DNA of 31,215 nucleotides from a virus. A program made the translations under genes and the position numbers. The stretch lies in IMG/VR virus record IMGVR_UViG_3300025010_000181, positions 1 through 31,215 of that record, one strand, 5' to 3'. Under the pieces are notes generated by a model, which searched no databases, was not told where the DNA came from, and worked only from the letters and a program-made list of their open reading frames with translations. This document shows positions 13,259 through 21,541 of this stretch, piece by piece. Position 1 is the stretch's first letter, and each line of letters starts with the position of its first letter.

Positions 13259-14301
13259 TCGGATCCTATACCATTACAGCTAACGAGTGGACCCCGATTA
13301 CAACATATGGTGCATCAGCAATGGTTTGGAAAAGTGAACTCGACAATGGCATAGTTGGTAAGGCTGATGTGGTAGTAGTCAATTCTTACACCGTTCCAAG
13401 TGATGACTCTCTGCCCTACGGCCGTAAAATTTACAAGCCTAACGGAATGCTGGAAGGTCATGAACTGGTGGCGGATAGCTACCTAGATCGATATTGGGCC
13501 AAGTGCCGGAACGCTGGTGACCAGGCGGTTATCATCGTGTCATCCCCCTACGGGAAAACCGTTGCAATCCATCAGAAACACATTGAACCAGATGGGGCAT
13601 TACGGGTTCAAACGCAGGATAATACCAGCGATTTTGTCGACCTAAAAATATGCAAAAAAATTGCTGATATTACAATTTTTTCAAATGCCATGTTGGGGGC
13701 CAGCTCTATTACCTTTGGCATAGGTCATGGTGTAGTAGTTGGTAACATTATCTGCCTACGGGAATCCCAAAGATTCTACCAGGGGGTAGCTTTAACAGTG
13801 GTCGGGGATGTGGTGACATTGGATAGTCCCTTGGATTATGCCTATACAATCGCCGCCGAAGGGTTTAGATCCTCCGATGCTATGAATGTCGACGGGTCGG
13901 TAACACCGGTTATCTTTTCGGTTTCACCTCCGTTCGGGACATCTTGGGATATTTACGGCATAGCCGGAGCCATGACTGATGACGTGGCTATGGATGATGC
14001 AAAGTTTGGCGGGATAACGGCACTGATAAAAGGTGTTGTTATCCGGAAAAAAAATGGTATTTACAAGAATATTATGAACGCAAAAACAAACTTGGAATTG
14101 TGTTTAAGATCAGATACATTTGATTATTCAACGAAAGCCCCTGCCGGGGTCTATGGCCTGTCGTATGAAAAGAAATTGACCGATAGGTCAGGAGTTGCTA
14201 TGCGCCTAGACTACGGGGATGAATTGCAAGTAATTATTCAGGACAATTTAGCCGGATTGTCATCGTTTGGAAAAATCGTTTTCGGGCATGTGGTAAGCTG
14301 A
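13255..14301 (+). CDS. Probable virion structural protein of unknown role (348 aa)
   Basis: Starts at GTG 13255. Predominantly beta-strand and Gly/Val-rich, with no signal peptide or catalytic motif. The order of segments suggests an N-terminal domain to about residue 125, a middle beta domain (ADITIFSNAMLGASS, then VGNIICLRESQRFY, VVGDVVTLDSPLDY), and a C-terminal domain (IKGVVIRKKNGIYKNIMN, then DYGDELQVIIQDNLAG). It stands between two connector genes where most siphoviruses have none of this size. The middle (about 13620-13870) is AT-richer than its flanks. A head fibre or neck decoration is possible; that is a guess. Confidence 0.55.
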   Translation: MIGSYTITANEWTPITTYGASAMVWKSELDNGIVGKADVVVVNSYTVPSDDSLPYGRKIYKPNGMLEGHELVADSYLDRYWAKCRNAGDQAVIIVSSPYGKTVAIHQKHIEPDGALRVQTQDNTSDFVDLKICKKIADITIFSNAMLGASSITFGIGHGVVVGNIICLRESQRFYQGVALTVVGDVVTLDSPLDYAYTIAAEGFRSSDAMNVDGSVTPVIFSVSPPFGTSWDIYGIAGAMTDDVAMDDAKFGGITALIKGVVIRKKNGIYKNIMNAKTNLELCLRSDTFDYSTKAPAGVYGLSYEKKLTDRSGVAMRLDYGDELQVIIQDNLAGLSSFGKIVFGHVVS

Positions 14302-14302
14302 T

Positions 14303-14674
14303 ATGAACAACATGATGATGCTCCGGCAAGCCCGAAACGGGATCCGGGTACAAATCGATACTGTCCCCGATACAATCACGATCACCCGCCCCACTCAGGT
14401 CGTGGACGGGTTCGGTGGTTACATGCCCGGGACCGGAACTACCACGCTGACGGTAAAAGTGAGAATCAGCCATCGATACGGAACCGTTCAAGAGCTGGTA
14501 GCTTCCCCCAACGGGCTAGATACTGGGTTCGGGCTTTTTCTTCTGACCGACCACAATACCATCCCCGTGGAGGGGGATAAATTCACCGCCCGAGGCCGCA
14601 CATTCCGTGTCGGACCAGTCAACGCGCTGATAGAATTCGGTGGAGTGATAGCTTACGAGGCTCCACTGATATGA
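14303..14674 (+). CDS. Head closure / stopper-like protein (123 aa)
   Basis: A small beta-rich protein (VDGFGGYMPGTGTTTLTVKVRISHR, in part, then EGDKFTARGRTFRVG) with the strand-turn pattern of SPP1 gp16/HK97 stopper proteins, which close the connector after DNA packaging. It begins one base after the preceding stop and its own stop overlaps the next ATG (ATGA). Position between connector and tail completion genes supports the call. There is no enzymatic motif. Confidence 0.6.
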   Translation: MNNMMMLRQARNGIRVQIDTVPDTITITRPTQVVDGFGGYMPGTGTTTLTVKVRISHRYGTVQELVASPNGLDTGFGLFLLTDHNTIPVEGDKFTARGRTFRVGPVNALIEFGGVIAYEAPLI

Positions 14675-15021
14675 GTGCCGCGAACGACGCGAAACAGGTC
14701 GCCAGTATGTACGCTAAAATCTGGACGACAAAGACGCTCCCGGCACTCTATGCCTTAGCCCAGGGGGTGGCATTGGAAGCCTTGAATTCCGCCAAGGAAT
14801 CAGCCCCTTGGAACGACCAGACTACCATGGCAAGGCGGCTCATGTTCGCTGAAGCTTTCCAGGAAGATAAGGCGGTAGGTTTTTTCGTGGCGCATGGGGT
14901 ACAATACGGTGTGTATTTGGAACTGACAAACGACCGTAAGAATGAAATTTTACGACCTACAGTGGAAGAGTACGGAACCAAGTACCTCGTTGGCGTCAGG
15001 AGGATAATCGGTGATAGATAA
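14671..15021 (+). CDS. Tail completion / neck protein (gp10-like, 116 aa)
   Basis: Starts with ATGA overlapping the previous stop. Helical N-terminus (QVASMYAKIWTTKTLPALY), then EALNSAKESAPWNDQT and GVQYGVYLELTNDRKNEILRPTVEE. The phrase 'SAPW...Y..YLE...R..I..P' is typical of the HK97 gp10 type neck protein. It lies between the stopper-like and tail-terminator-like genes, as usual. Its last 11 bases overlap the next gene, which starts at GTG. Confidence 0.7.
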   Translation: MSAANDAKQVASMYAKIWTTKTLPALYALAQGVALEALNSAKESAPWNDQTTMARRLMFAEAFQEDKAVGFFVAHGVQYGVYLELTNDRKNEILRPTVEEYGTKYLVGVRRIIGDR

Positions 15022-15364
15022 AGTAGTCGCACAATTGAAAACAGGGGTAATCAAGGCCGTGGTCCCGTTCGGTGCTAGGGAATTACCTCCAGCTCCTTAT
15101 ATCGTAGTCAAGGAGGAACCAGCCCCCGCTTTAGGGTACACCCGCTTTAGGGTTATCTACCACGCTCTTCTAGGGCAGATATTGCCCATGAGGACATACG
15201 TCCGAAAGGATTTAATGACCCTGTTGGATGACAAGACATTGACCGGGACGGGTGGTAATGTTAATGTAATTGAAAGTCTTGGAGAAATTGGGCCCACGGT
15301 CATGAGCAATGACGATGGGACGATAAGCCAAGAAAGAACATTTAGAATTTGGGATCTATTTTAG
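15011..15364 (+). CDS. Tail terminator protein (117 aa)
   Basis: GTG start at 15011 inside the end of the preceding gene. A small alpha/beta protein (PPAPYIVVKEEPAPAL, then DLMTLLDDKTLTG) in the slot where tail terminators sit, just before the tail tube gene. Pro-rich 'APYIVV' near residue 27 is a common feature of the family. The role by family knowledge is to cap the tail tube at the length set by the tape measure. Assignment is mainly positional. Confidence 0.6.
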   Translation: MIDKVVAQLKTGVIKAVVPFGARELPPAPYIVVKEEPAPALGYTRFRVIYHALLGQILPMRTYVRKDLMTLLDDKTLTGTGGNVNVIESLGEIGPTVMSNDDGTISQERTFRIWDLF

Positions 15365-15373
15365 GAGGATACC

Positions 15374-16294
15374 ATGGCATTAAGAACAAGCGCAGTTTAT
15401 GAGTTCGCCCCGAAGTTTACCCGGGTGATCATAAATAACCCTGACGGGTCCAGTCCCGGAATTTCCACCGTACTCTCCGGAGTCGGTCCTTTCGATTTCT
15501 CAGGTGTGGTAGCGATCGCCGCCGTGCCAGTGACCATAAAGATCGACAACGCCGCCGCTATCGTGACAGCTATTGACCTCACCGCCGCTCTCGATGACGC
15601 CGCTGTCACCGCCGCCGAGTTCGTGACAGCCTGGGGTGCCATCGCTGTGGCTACCGGGACGACCGCTACCGTGGTCAATGGGCGGGTCAACATCGCCAAG
15701 ACCATCCCAGGGACAAGCGTTAAACTCCAGGTCTACGGAGAAGCCGCTGAAGTGGCTGGATTCGGTTACGGTTACGGTGCCAAGATTATCAAGATCGACA
15801 CTCAACAGTCTGTCAGTGATGCTCCCACACAGAAGGAATCCGAAAGGCTTTCGATCAGTGATAGCAACGGAAAAGATACCGCCATTATCACCGACGGTTA
15901 CCGGACAGGTACTACCTACACCCTCGTTGACACCGCCGCCGATCCTGAGCTTCGGGCCGTGATTGAAGGTGGATCCTACAACGCTACCACTAAGGTTTAT
16001 TCTGCTCCCACTTCCGAGAGCGTGAAGCCTACTTTCACTATCGAGGTTTTCACTTCGAAGTATTCCAAGGATGAAAACCACGAGGCTAACCTTGAGGGGT
16101 ATCTCCAAAAAGTTTCCCGAGCATGTAAAGGCACTTTTGGGGAAAGAACCGGGGATCGCAACCTCCAGGCTCAGACCTACAATATCGCTGTGACCGCATA
16201 CCGTGATCCTACCACTTTGGTGATCTACCCCGATACTGTGGAAACCGCCCTGACTGTGGCAGCCTATGCCCTCTTGGACGTGCTGGATGTTTAA
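15374..16294 (+). CDS. Major tail (tube) protein (306 aa)
   Basis: AGGAGG lies five bases before the ATG. The protein is beta-rich with Ala/Thr/Val-rich stretches (ITAALDD-like repeats around residues 50-100) and a C-terminal part with FTIEVFTSKYSKDENHEA. Size and place, between terminator and tail chaperone/tape measure, fit a tail tube subunit. Codon use is GCC/ACC-biased like the capsid gene, which suggests high expression. It is somewhat longer than many tube proteins, so an extra domain may be present (about residues 25-130). Confidence 0.7.
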   Translation: MALRTSAVYEFAPKFTRVIINNPDGSSPGISTVLSGVGPFDFSGVVAIAAVPVTIKIDNAAAIVTAIDLTAALDDAAVTAAEFVTAWGAIAVATGTTATVVNGRVNIAKTIPGTSVKLQVYGEAAEVAGFGYGYGAKIIKIDTQQSVSDAPTQKESERLSISDSNGKDTAIITDGYRTGTTYTLVDTAADPELRAVIEGGSYNATTKVYSAPTSESVKPTFTIEVFTSKYSKDENHEANLEGYLQKVSRACKGTFGERTGDRNLQAQTYNIAVTAYRDPTTLVIYPDTVETALTVAAYALLDVLDV

Positions 16295-16958
16295 TCTTAG
16301 GCGGATTCCGAAACCGGAATTAGACCCGATCTACGAAGCCGCATATCCGCTCCTGATCCTACCGTTCTGGGGAAACCCTGTTCCGGTTAGGGTCCGGGAG
16401 CTTTCCGCCGCTCAGGTGTACTCCGTGGGTGACATCTCTTTGATCGAAACATTCGCCGATAAGGTGAGGGCCAAGAAAGAGCCGACCATGGAAGACCTGA
16501 ATGTCTACACCGAGAGGCAACATCGCCTGTGTGAAATCAGTCTGGTTAAACCTACGCTTCAGGAAATCATGGTTATCGCCGGGACTCATATTAACCTGGA
16601 AGAAATTAAAGCCGGCCTGGCTGAAATTAAATCCAGGTTCAATGATGCCCCGGAAGGATTGGAAAAGACTCAACTGAAACACCAATACGATTGTATGGAG
16701 CTTCAATTTAAGTTTCTTCTTCCACCTGATTTTATGGCCGCAGTGGTGAACTATGCTTTGAAGATTAATGCAACAGATATTAAGGCCGTGACTGAGGAAA
16801 CTTTACTGGATTCCGCGCGCATGGCCGTAATGGGTCACGACAATCCCGCCGATCACCTGACGGGGAATTTTACTGATTTTAACCGGGAAGATATTAACCG
16901 CCGGGCCTGGACCGAATACCACAAATGGAAGGAACAAAATGCCCGAGGACGCAGGTAG
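16287..16958 (+). CDS. Tail assembly chaperone-like protein (223 aa)
   Basis: I prefer ATG 16287 (MFNLRRIPKPELDP) over ATG 16266, since the latter adds an odd MPSWTCW head buried in the tail tube gene. Helical protein with LPFWGNPVPVRVRELSAAQVYS at the N-terminus, typical of proteins that act between tail tube and tape measure genes, where chaperones bind the tape measure during assembly. Many such genes express a second product by -1 frameshift. I see no second frame here. It overlaps the tape measure gene by 20 bases. Confidence 0.6.
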   Translation: MFNLRRIPKPELDPIYEAAYPLLILPFWGNPVPVRVRELSAAQVYSVGDISLIETFADKVRAKKEPTMEDLNVYTERQHRLCEISLVKPTLQEIMVIAGTHINLEEIKAGLAEIKSRFNDAPEGLEKTQLKHQYDCMELQFKFLLPPDFMAAVVNYALKINATDIKAVTEETLLDSARMAVMGHDNPADHLTGNFTDFNREDINRRAWTEYHKWKEQNARGRR

Positions 16959-19851
16959 TATATATAGCGAAATTCGCATAAAGCTTGATAAATTGTCTTC
17001 GGACATTGTTCAGGCTGAATCTCAGATCAAGAAAATGGGCGTTGCTTTGGACGCTCAGACCGGGAAAGACTCGGATAAACTGGCTAAGAATTATACAGAC
17101 TCATTCTCAAAGATTAATATCGGTGCCGCCGCTTTGGCCGCTGGTGCTACCGCCGCATTCAGGAGCCTGGTTTCCACCTTCGCTCAGACGGAACAAAGTT
17201 TGGCCAACGTCAGGGCGGTTACGGGTGCCAGCGCGTCGGAATTCGAGGCCTTACGCGCCGCAGCTGTCCGGGCCGGAGATGAAACTAGGTTCTCTGCTTC
17301 ACGGGCCGCTGACGCTTTGTACTTCTTAGCATCGGGTGGTCTAAGTGCCGCCCAGTCCATAGACGCCCTAGATGGTGTTCTCCTGCTGGCTGGTGCCACT
17401 CGGTCAGACCTCGCATTCACAGCCGAAACAGTGACCGCAGTTCTAAGTCAGTACAGTCTACAGGCCGCTGACGCCGCTAAGGTGTCGAACATCTTCGCCG
17501 CCGCCACTGCTAACTCTCAGGCGACCATGCAGAAGCTGGCCGTATCCCTTCGGACTGTCGGGCCTATCGCTGGGACGCTGGGAATAAGCCTGGAGGAAAC
17601 TACTGCCAGCCTTGAGGCTCTTTTCAATGCTGGTTTTACCGGGGAAACTGCTGGGACCGCCCTCCGGGATATTCTTTTAGACCTGACTAACGCCTCCGGG
17701 CCTGTGGCTGAAAAGCTTAATGCCTTGGGGATTTCCATGGAGTCAGTGAATCCTAAAACCGTAGGGCTGACTAAGGCCATTTCAGCTCTCGGATCTTCCG
17801 GCGCTACCACTGAGCAGTTAATGGCGGCTTTGGGTAAGACCTCCGGCGCGCAATTGGCCGTCCTCCTTAAGACCGGGGAAAAAGGGCTTCTTGACCTGGA
17901 GGCCGCTGTCACTGGGACGCAGGAAGCGGCTAAACAGTACGCTATCCAGAATGATACTTTGGCCGGAAGCTTTGACGAGTTCGCTTCCAAAGCTGAAACC
18001 GCTGGAAATAGTTTGGTCGAGACTTTGACCCCGGCATTCCGGGGGGTTCTCGGGATCGGTGGGGCTGTATTAGGATTCCTTTCCAGTCTTCCGGCTCCAC
18101 TTCTCGGGGTGCTTTCTGGTGCCACTGCCCTGGGGGGTGGTGTCCTGGCACTCAATGCGGCCTTGGGATTGTTCTCTATCACCCTGGGGGCTGTATTAGG
18201 GCCAGTTTCATTAGTTGCGGCTGGTATTGGGGCCGTAGCTATTGGAATTTCAGCAGCATACCAAGAAGCTAGAAAGTTAGAAGCTATAAGAATTGACGAA
18301 GAGTTTGGGGCTATATCAACTCAGGTTAAGGCCGCAGGTGAAAATATTGATAACCTTTCTCCAGCAATTTTAGCACTTGAAGATAGGCTTGATTTTCTTA
18401 GCGTCACCGGAATGGCCTCCGACACTAAAAAGATTTTATTTGATATAAAAAAGGTGTCAGAGCAATTTGGAATTTCAGAAAGAACGCTGGCTAAAATAGC
18501 CGTAAATTCATCAATGGTGGATGCTGAAACAAAAAAAATAGTAGATTCTCAGTTCAAAATCACCGAGGAGCTAAACAAACAGGTTGCCGCCAACAGGTAC
18601 GATGAAATGACCGCAAGGGGGCGGGCTTTACTCGCACAGCAGGAGGCCGAGGCTAGGAAGGAAACTAATCGTCAGATCGGTGATCAAAGCCTCCTGACAA
18701 AGCAACTCGCGGTCCTGGACAAGCTGGTAGCACAAGGATTAATAACCGAGGCGGAAGGGCTAAAAAAGAAAATTCAACTCAGGGAATCCATAGTCGATAC
18801 GGTACAAAAAGAAGTACTGACCACTGGAGCTATTACAGCCTCACAGGCCACACAACTCCGAGCGCAAAATACCAGCCTAGAAATCTATAAAGAAAGGCTA
18901 AAAGTCCTGGAGACTACCGAGGCTACAGAGTTGGAAATTCTCAAGGCAAGAGCGCAGTTGGAAGGAGATGCCTTAGCTCTATTCAAAACCACTCTTGAAG
19001 ATAAAGCGATAGAATTCAGAAAGGCCGGAATAACCGAACTAGAGATAGAAAAGTGGAAACTTGGTGAAATAGAAAAATACCAGAAAGAAGCGGCGGATAA
19101 AGAAAAAGAACGAAAGGATAAAGAGGAGCAGGATCAGAAAGATAGAGCTGCCAAAGAGGTGGAAGACGCAATTAAAAAGTATGAGATCCTTACCGGGTAC
19201 GCTCTGGGCTTTGCCTCCGCAGTGGTGTCTCTTTTTAACGCGATAAACACCAGCCGAACCCAGGATATTAAAGAAGAGGCCACAGCAAGTAAAAAGGCTT
19301 TGGATGCCGAATTTAAAGCACGTGAGCTAGCCGGGGAAGATAAGACCGCCCTGGACGAGGAATACCAGGCACGTAAGGCCAAGATAGACGAGGACGCCGC
19401 CAAAGAGACAGCAGAGCTACAGTATCGGTCGGCTGTGGCCTCATGGTGGCTAAGACAGGCGGAGTTCCTAGCTGGTGCGCCTGTAGCAGTTGTCCGGGCA
19501 ATGGGTGATCTTGGACTCCCAGGGGCTATTTTAGCAGGGGCAACCATAGCACTCCAGGAAGGCGCTTTGATCGCATCCTATCCAAAACCTCCCAAGTTCG
19601 AAACAGGAGGAATGGTGATCGGTCAAGGTGGATCCGGGGGAGCTCTGGTCCAGGTCGCCGAGAATGGAAGCACTGAGGCTATATTCAATTCAGGAGCGGC
19701 AGGGCGTCCAATGATGGAAGCTTTCGCCGATCTCGTGGCAGAAAGAATTCAGGGCCAATCCCAAACTATAAATTTGATGCTAGACAGGAAAATAATTTCC
19801 ACTGCTGTGGTGGATGATATCAACAACGGAAGGGTAAGGGTAACACGGTGA
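16939..19851 (+). CDS. Tail tape measure protein (970 aa)
   Basis: Sets tail length and is ejected with DNA, by family knowledge. N-terminal helices are followed by a PhageMin_Tail-type domain at about 90-250 (VRAGDETRFSASRAADALYFL, in part, then GTLGISLEETTASLEALF). A Gly/Ala/Leu-rich hydrophobic block lies at about 366-437, long coiled coils at about 540-740, and hydrophobic segments near 753-770 and 845-880. At the usual roughly 1.5 Angstrom per residue the tail would be about 145 nm. From about 18200 to 18560 the DNA turns AT-rich, unlike the GC-rich first third, hinting at a recombinational join. The stop overlaps the next GTG start. Confidence 0.93.
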   Translation: MPEDAGSIYSEIRIKLDKLSSDIVQAESQIKKMGVALDAQTGKDSDKLAKNYTDSFSKINIGAAALAAGATAAFRSLVSTFAQTEQSLANVRAVTGASASEFEALRAAAVRAGDETRFSASRAADALYFLASGGLSAAQSIDALDGVLLLAGATRSDLAFTAETVTAVLSQYSLQAADAAKVSNIFAAATANSQATMQKLAVSLRTVGPIAGTLGISLEETTASLEALFNAGFTGETAGTALRDILLDLTNASGPVAEKLNALGISMESVNPKTVGLTKAISALGSSGATTEQLMAALGKTSGAQLAVLLKTGEKGLLDLEAAVTGTQEAAKQYAIQNDTLAGSFDEFASKAETAGNSLVETLTPAFRGVLGIGGAVLGFLSSLPAPLLGVLSGATALGGGVLALNAALGLFSITLGAVLGPVSLVAAGIGAVAIGISAAYQEARKLEAIRIDEEFGAISTQVKAAGENIDNLSPAILALEDRLDFLSVTGMASDTKKILFDIKKVSEQFGISERTLAKIAVNSSMVDAETKKIVDSQFKITEELNKQVAANRYDEMTARGRALLAQQEAEARKETNRQIGDQSLLTKQLAVLDKLVAQGLITEAEGLKKKIQLRESIVDTVQKEVLTTGAITASQATQLRAQNTSLEIYKERLKVLETTEATELEILKARAQLEGDALALFKTTLEDKAIEFRKAGITELEIEKWKLGEIEKYQKEAADKEKERKDKEEQDQKDRAAKEVEDAIKKYEILTGYALGFASAVVSLFNAINTSRTQDIKEEATASKKALDAEFKARELAGEDKTALDEEYQARKAKIDEDAAKETAELQYRSAVASWWLRQAEFLAGAPVAVVRAMGDLGLPGAILAGATIALQEGALIASYPKPPKFETGGMVIGQGGSGGALVQVAENGSTEAIFNSGAAGRPMMEAFADLVAERIQGQSQTINLMLDRKIISTAVVDDINNGRVRVTR

Positions 19852-20639
19852 GAATACTTTTTGACAATATCCTTCGGGACGGGGCTTTATCCTGTGTGAA
19901 CGAAGACCCTAACTACCCACTCGAGAATTTACTTAGCCCGATCCTCAAGAAGAGGTGGCAGTCTACCGTAGCCTCGGATGTGATTACCATCGATTTCGGT
20001 GGACCTGTGCCTATCAACTCATTATTCCTGGGGTGGACGAACGCCGACACTGTAGGAATTGACGTTCTCGGTGCCGCTGACGTTATTCTTTACTCGGTTG
20101 GTCGAACTGTAGTTAGGCTCACAGAGGCCCTGGATGAAAGGATTACCGAGGCCGGAGACACCAGGCTTGTGGTCGGTGCCTATTACGATGTGCAGTATAA
20201 TAACGGGGAATCTTTTTTCTTCACTGAGGTTCAAGCCTATAAGGTTCAGATTCAACTTGACACCACTGATCTAGCTGTCTTCCTTGGTGGTATCGGTGTA
20301 GGCATGACAGAGACTTTGCCAGATCCTTTAGATACGTGGGTGGAGCGGTTCCAAGATAATTCAGCCATATCAGAGGGGCAACATGGGCAAGTCCTCCAAA
20401 GCTATATTAGGCCTTTGGCGCAGTACGCTTTCGAACATAGGAATTTAACCTACGTTCAGAAAAATTATTGGAAAGATTTGTATTTAAACGCCGGGCGTGG
20501 TAAAAATGTTTGGTGTGACTTCTTCGAAGGAAATCACGATTACATGAAACCAGTTTTTTGCACTATACTGAATGCGTTGGAAATTCAGAAGCCACACAGA
20601 ATATTCAGCCTTAAATGGGCTTTCAGGGAGGCTAGATAA
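19848..20639 (+). CDS. Distal tail protein-like (263 aa)
   Basis: GTG start overlapping the tape measure stop by four bases. Contains SDVITIDFGGPVPINSLFLGWTNA, in part, a discoidin/beta-sandwich-like strand pattern seen in phage tail-tip proteins, and a C-terminal part with FEHRNLTYVQKNYWKDLYLNAG and RIFSLKWAFREAR. Position directly after the tape measure is that of the distal tail protein joining tube and baseplate. The function is inferred from position and fold, not from a diagnostic motif. Confidence 0.6.
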   Translation: MRILFDNILRDGALSCVNEDPNYPLENLLSPILKKRWQSTVASDVITIDFGGPVPINSLFLGWTNADTVGIDVLGAADVILYSVGRTVVRLTEALDERITEAGDTRLVVGAYYDVQYNNGESFFFTEVQAYKVQIQLDTTDLAVFLGGIGVGMTETLPDPLDTWVERFQDNSAISEGQHGQVLQSYIRPLAQYAFEHRNLTYVQKNYWKDLYLNAGRGKNVWCDFFEGNHDYMKPVFCTILNALEIQKPHRIFSLKWAFREAR

Positions 20640-21541
20640 TGGCTATCGAAAGAATCACGGGACCGAGTTCACTACCTTTGACAACTGCTGATTACCAGGC
20701 TCAGAATGCCTTGATTGCAGCGGCTATTTTGCCGGGGACATTGCCGTTCCTGGGTACTGATATTAAGCAGGGGACTGTTTTTAATATTGGTGGAGTCTTG
20801 TACAAGGCTACCTCTGATACCGCTATCACAGGGACTGCCAGTCCTTATGTTAAAGTGACCGCCGCAGGTGCTACGGCTTCAGCGGCTTTCGTGGCTTCGC
20901 TGGCTGGAGTCACGTGGAATCCTACGTATAACGGATATTACGATGGGGTGGATTTGGTTGTATTTGATGAGTACTTAGCCGTTAGCACTGGCGTTGTGGC
21001 TACCGCTAGGACTGAGAGAGGTGTTTCATTCACCCGGGGGATGACTCGTCTCACCTCAGGGGCCGGGAATTGGACTGTCCCCGCTGGAGTGACCAAGATT
21101 AGGGTTACCTGTGTTGGGGGTGGTGGTAATGGGGGTGATGGTGGGGCTTCGTTTGGTGGTGGTGGTGGTGGTGGGACAAATATATCTTTAGTTTTGGGGG
21201 ATGTTTTAACAGTTACACCTGGAGATCTTATTGCATACTCTGTCGGTGGACCGGGGGTACAATCAACTTTTACAGGAGCAACAACTGGGCTTCCGGGTCT
21301 AGATGGATCAGATGGATCAACAGCCTTGTCCGGTGGTGCTGGCCCTGCTGGGGGTGCTGGTTCTGCTGGTGGTTGCGCTTCTGGAGTATCTGGTGGCTGT
21401 GGGGGTGGGGCTGGAGGCGCTGGTCACTCTGGTGGTAATGGTGACGCCGGTAATTATGGCGGAGGTGGTGGCGGAGGTGGGTCTACATTTACCGGCGGTG
21501 CCGGAGGATCAGGAATAATCATAATCGAGTATCTCGGATGA
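20639..21541 (+). CDS. Glycine-rich tail adhesin-like protein (300 aa)
   Basis: Start ATG overlaps the previous stop (TAATG). Residues 1-130 form a small beta-rich attachment part (GTVFNIGGVLYKATSD). From about 138 comes LTSGAGNWTVPAGVTKIRV, then runs of glycine (VGGGGNGGDGG, FGGGGGGGT, GGCGGGAGGAG, YGGGGGGGGST) ending GGSGIIIIEYL. This is the glycine-rich domain known from phage tail tips; in T4-like gp38 adhesins similar glycine runs pack as polyglycine II helices and bind the host receptor. A (GGT)6 tract (21155-21172) could change length by slippage. Receptor binding is inferred. Confidence 0.7.
   Translation: MAIERITGPSSLPLTTADYQAQNALIAAAILPGTLPFLGTDIKQGTVFNIGGVLYKATSDTAITGTASPYVKVTAAGATASAAFVASLAGVTWNPTYNGYYDGVDLVVFDEYLAVSTGVVATARTERGVSFTRGMTRLTSGAGNWTVPAGVTKIRVTCVGGGGNGGDGGASFGGGGGGGTNISLVLGDVLTVTPGDLIAYSVGGPGVQSTFTGATTGLPGLDGSDGSTALSGGAGPAGGAGSAGGCASGVSGGCGGGAGGAGHSGGNGDAGNYGGGGGGGGSTFTGGAGGSGIIIIEYLG

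Noticed and set aside
15500-16108. Minus-strand open frame of 202 codons
   Set aside because: Antisense to the tail tube gene with the same codon-bias cause; no start signal or domain.
16287-16960. Programmed -1 frameshift in the tail chaperone
   Set aside because: No long second frame extends past the gene; the tape measure starts at its end. No clear slippery heptamer with downstream room was found.
17517-18182. Minus-strand open frame of 221 codons
   Set aside because: Antisense to the tape measure gene; Pro/Ala/Arg-rich low-complexity translation and no ribosome site.
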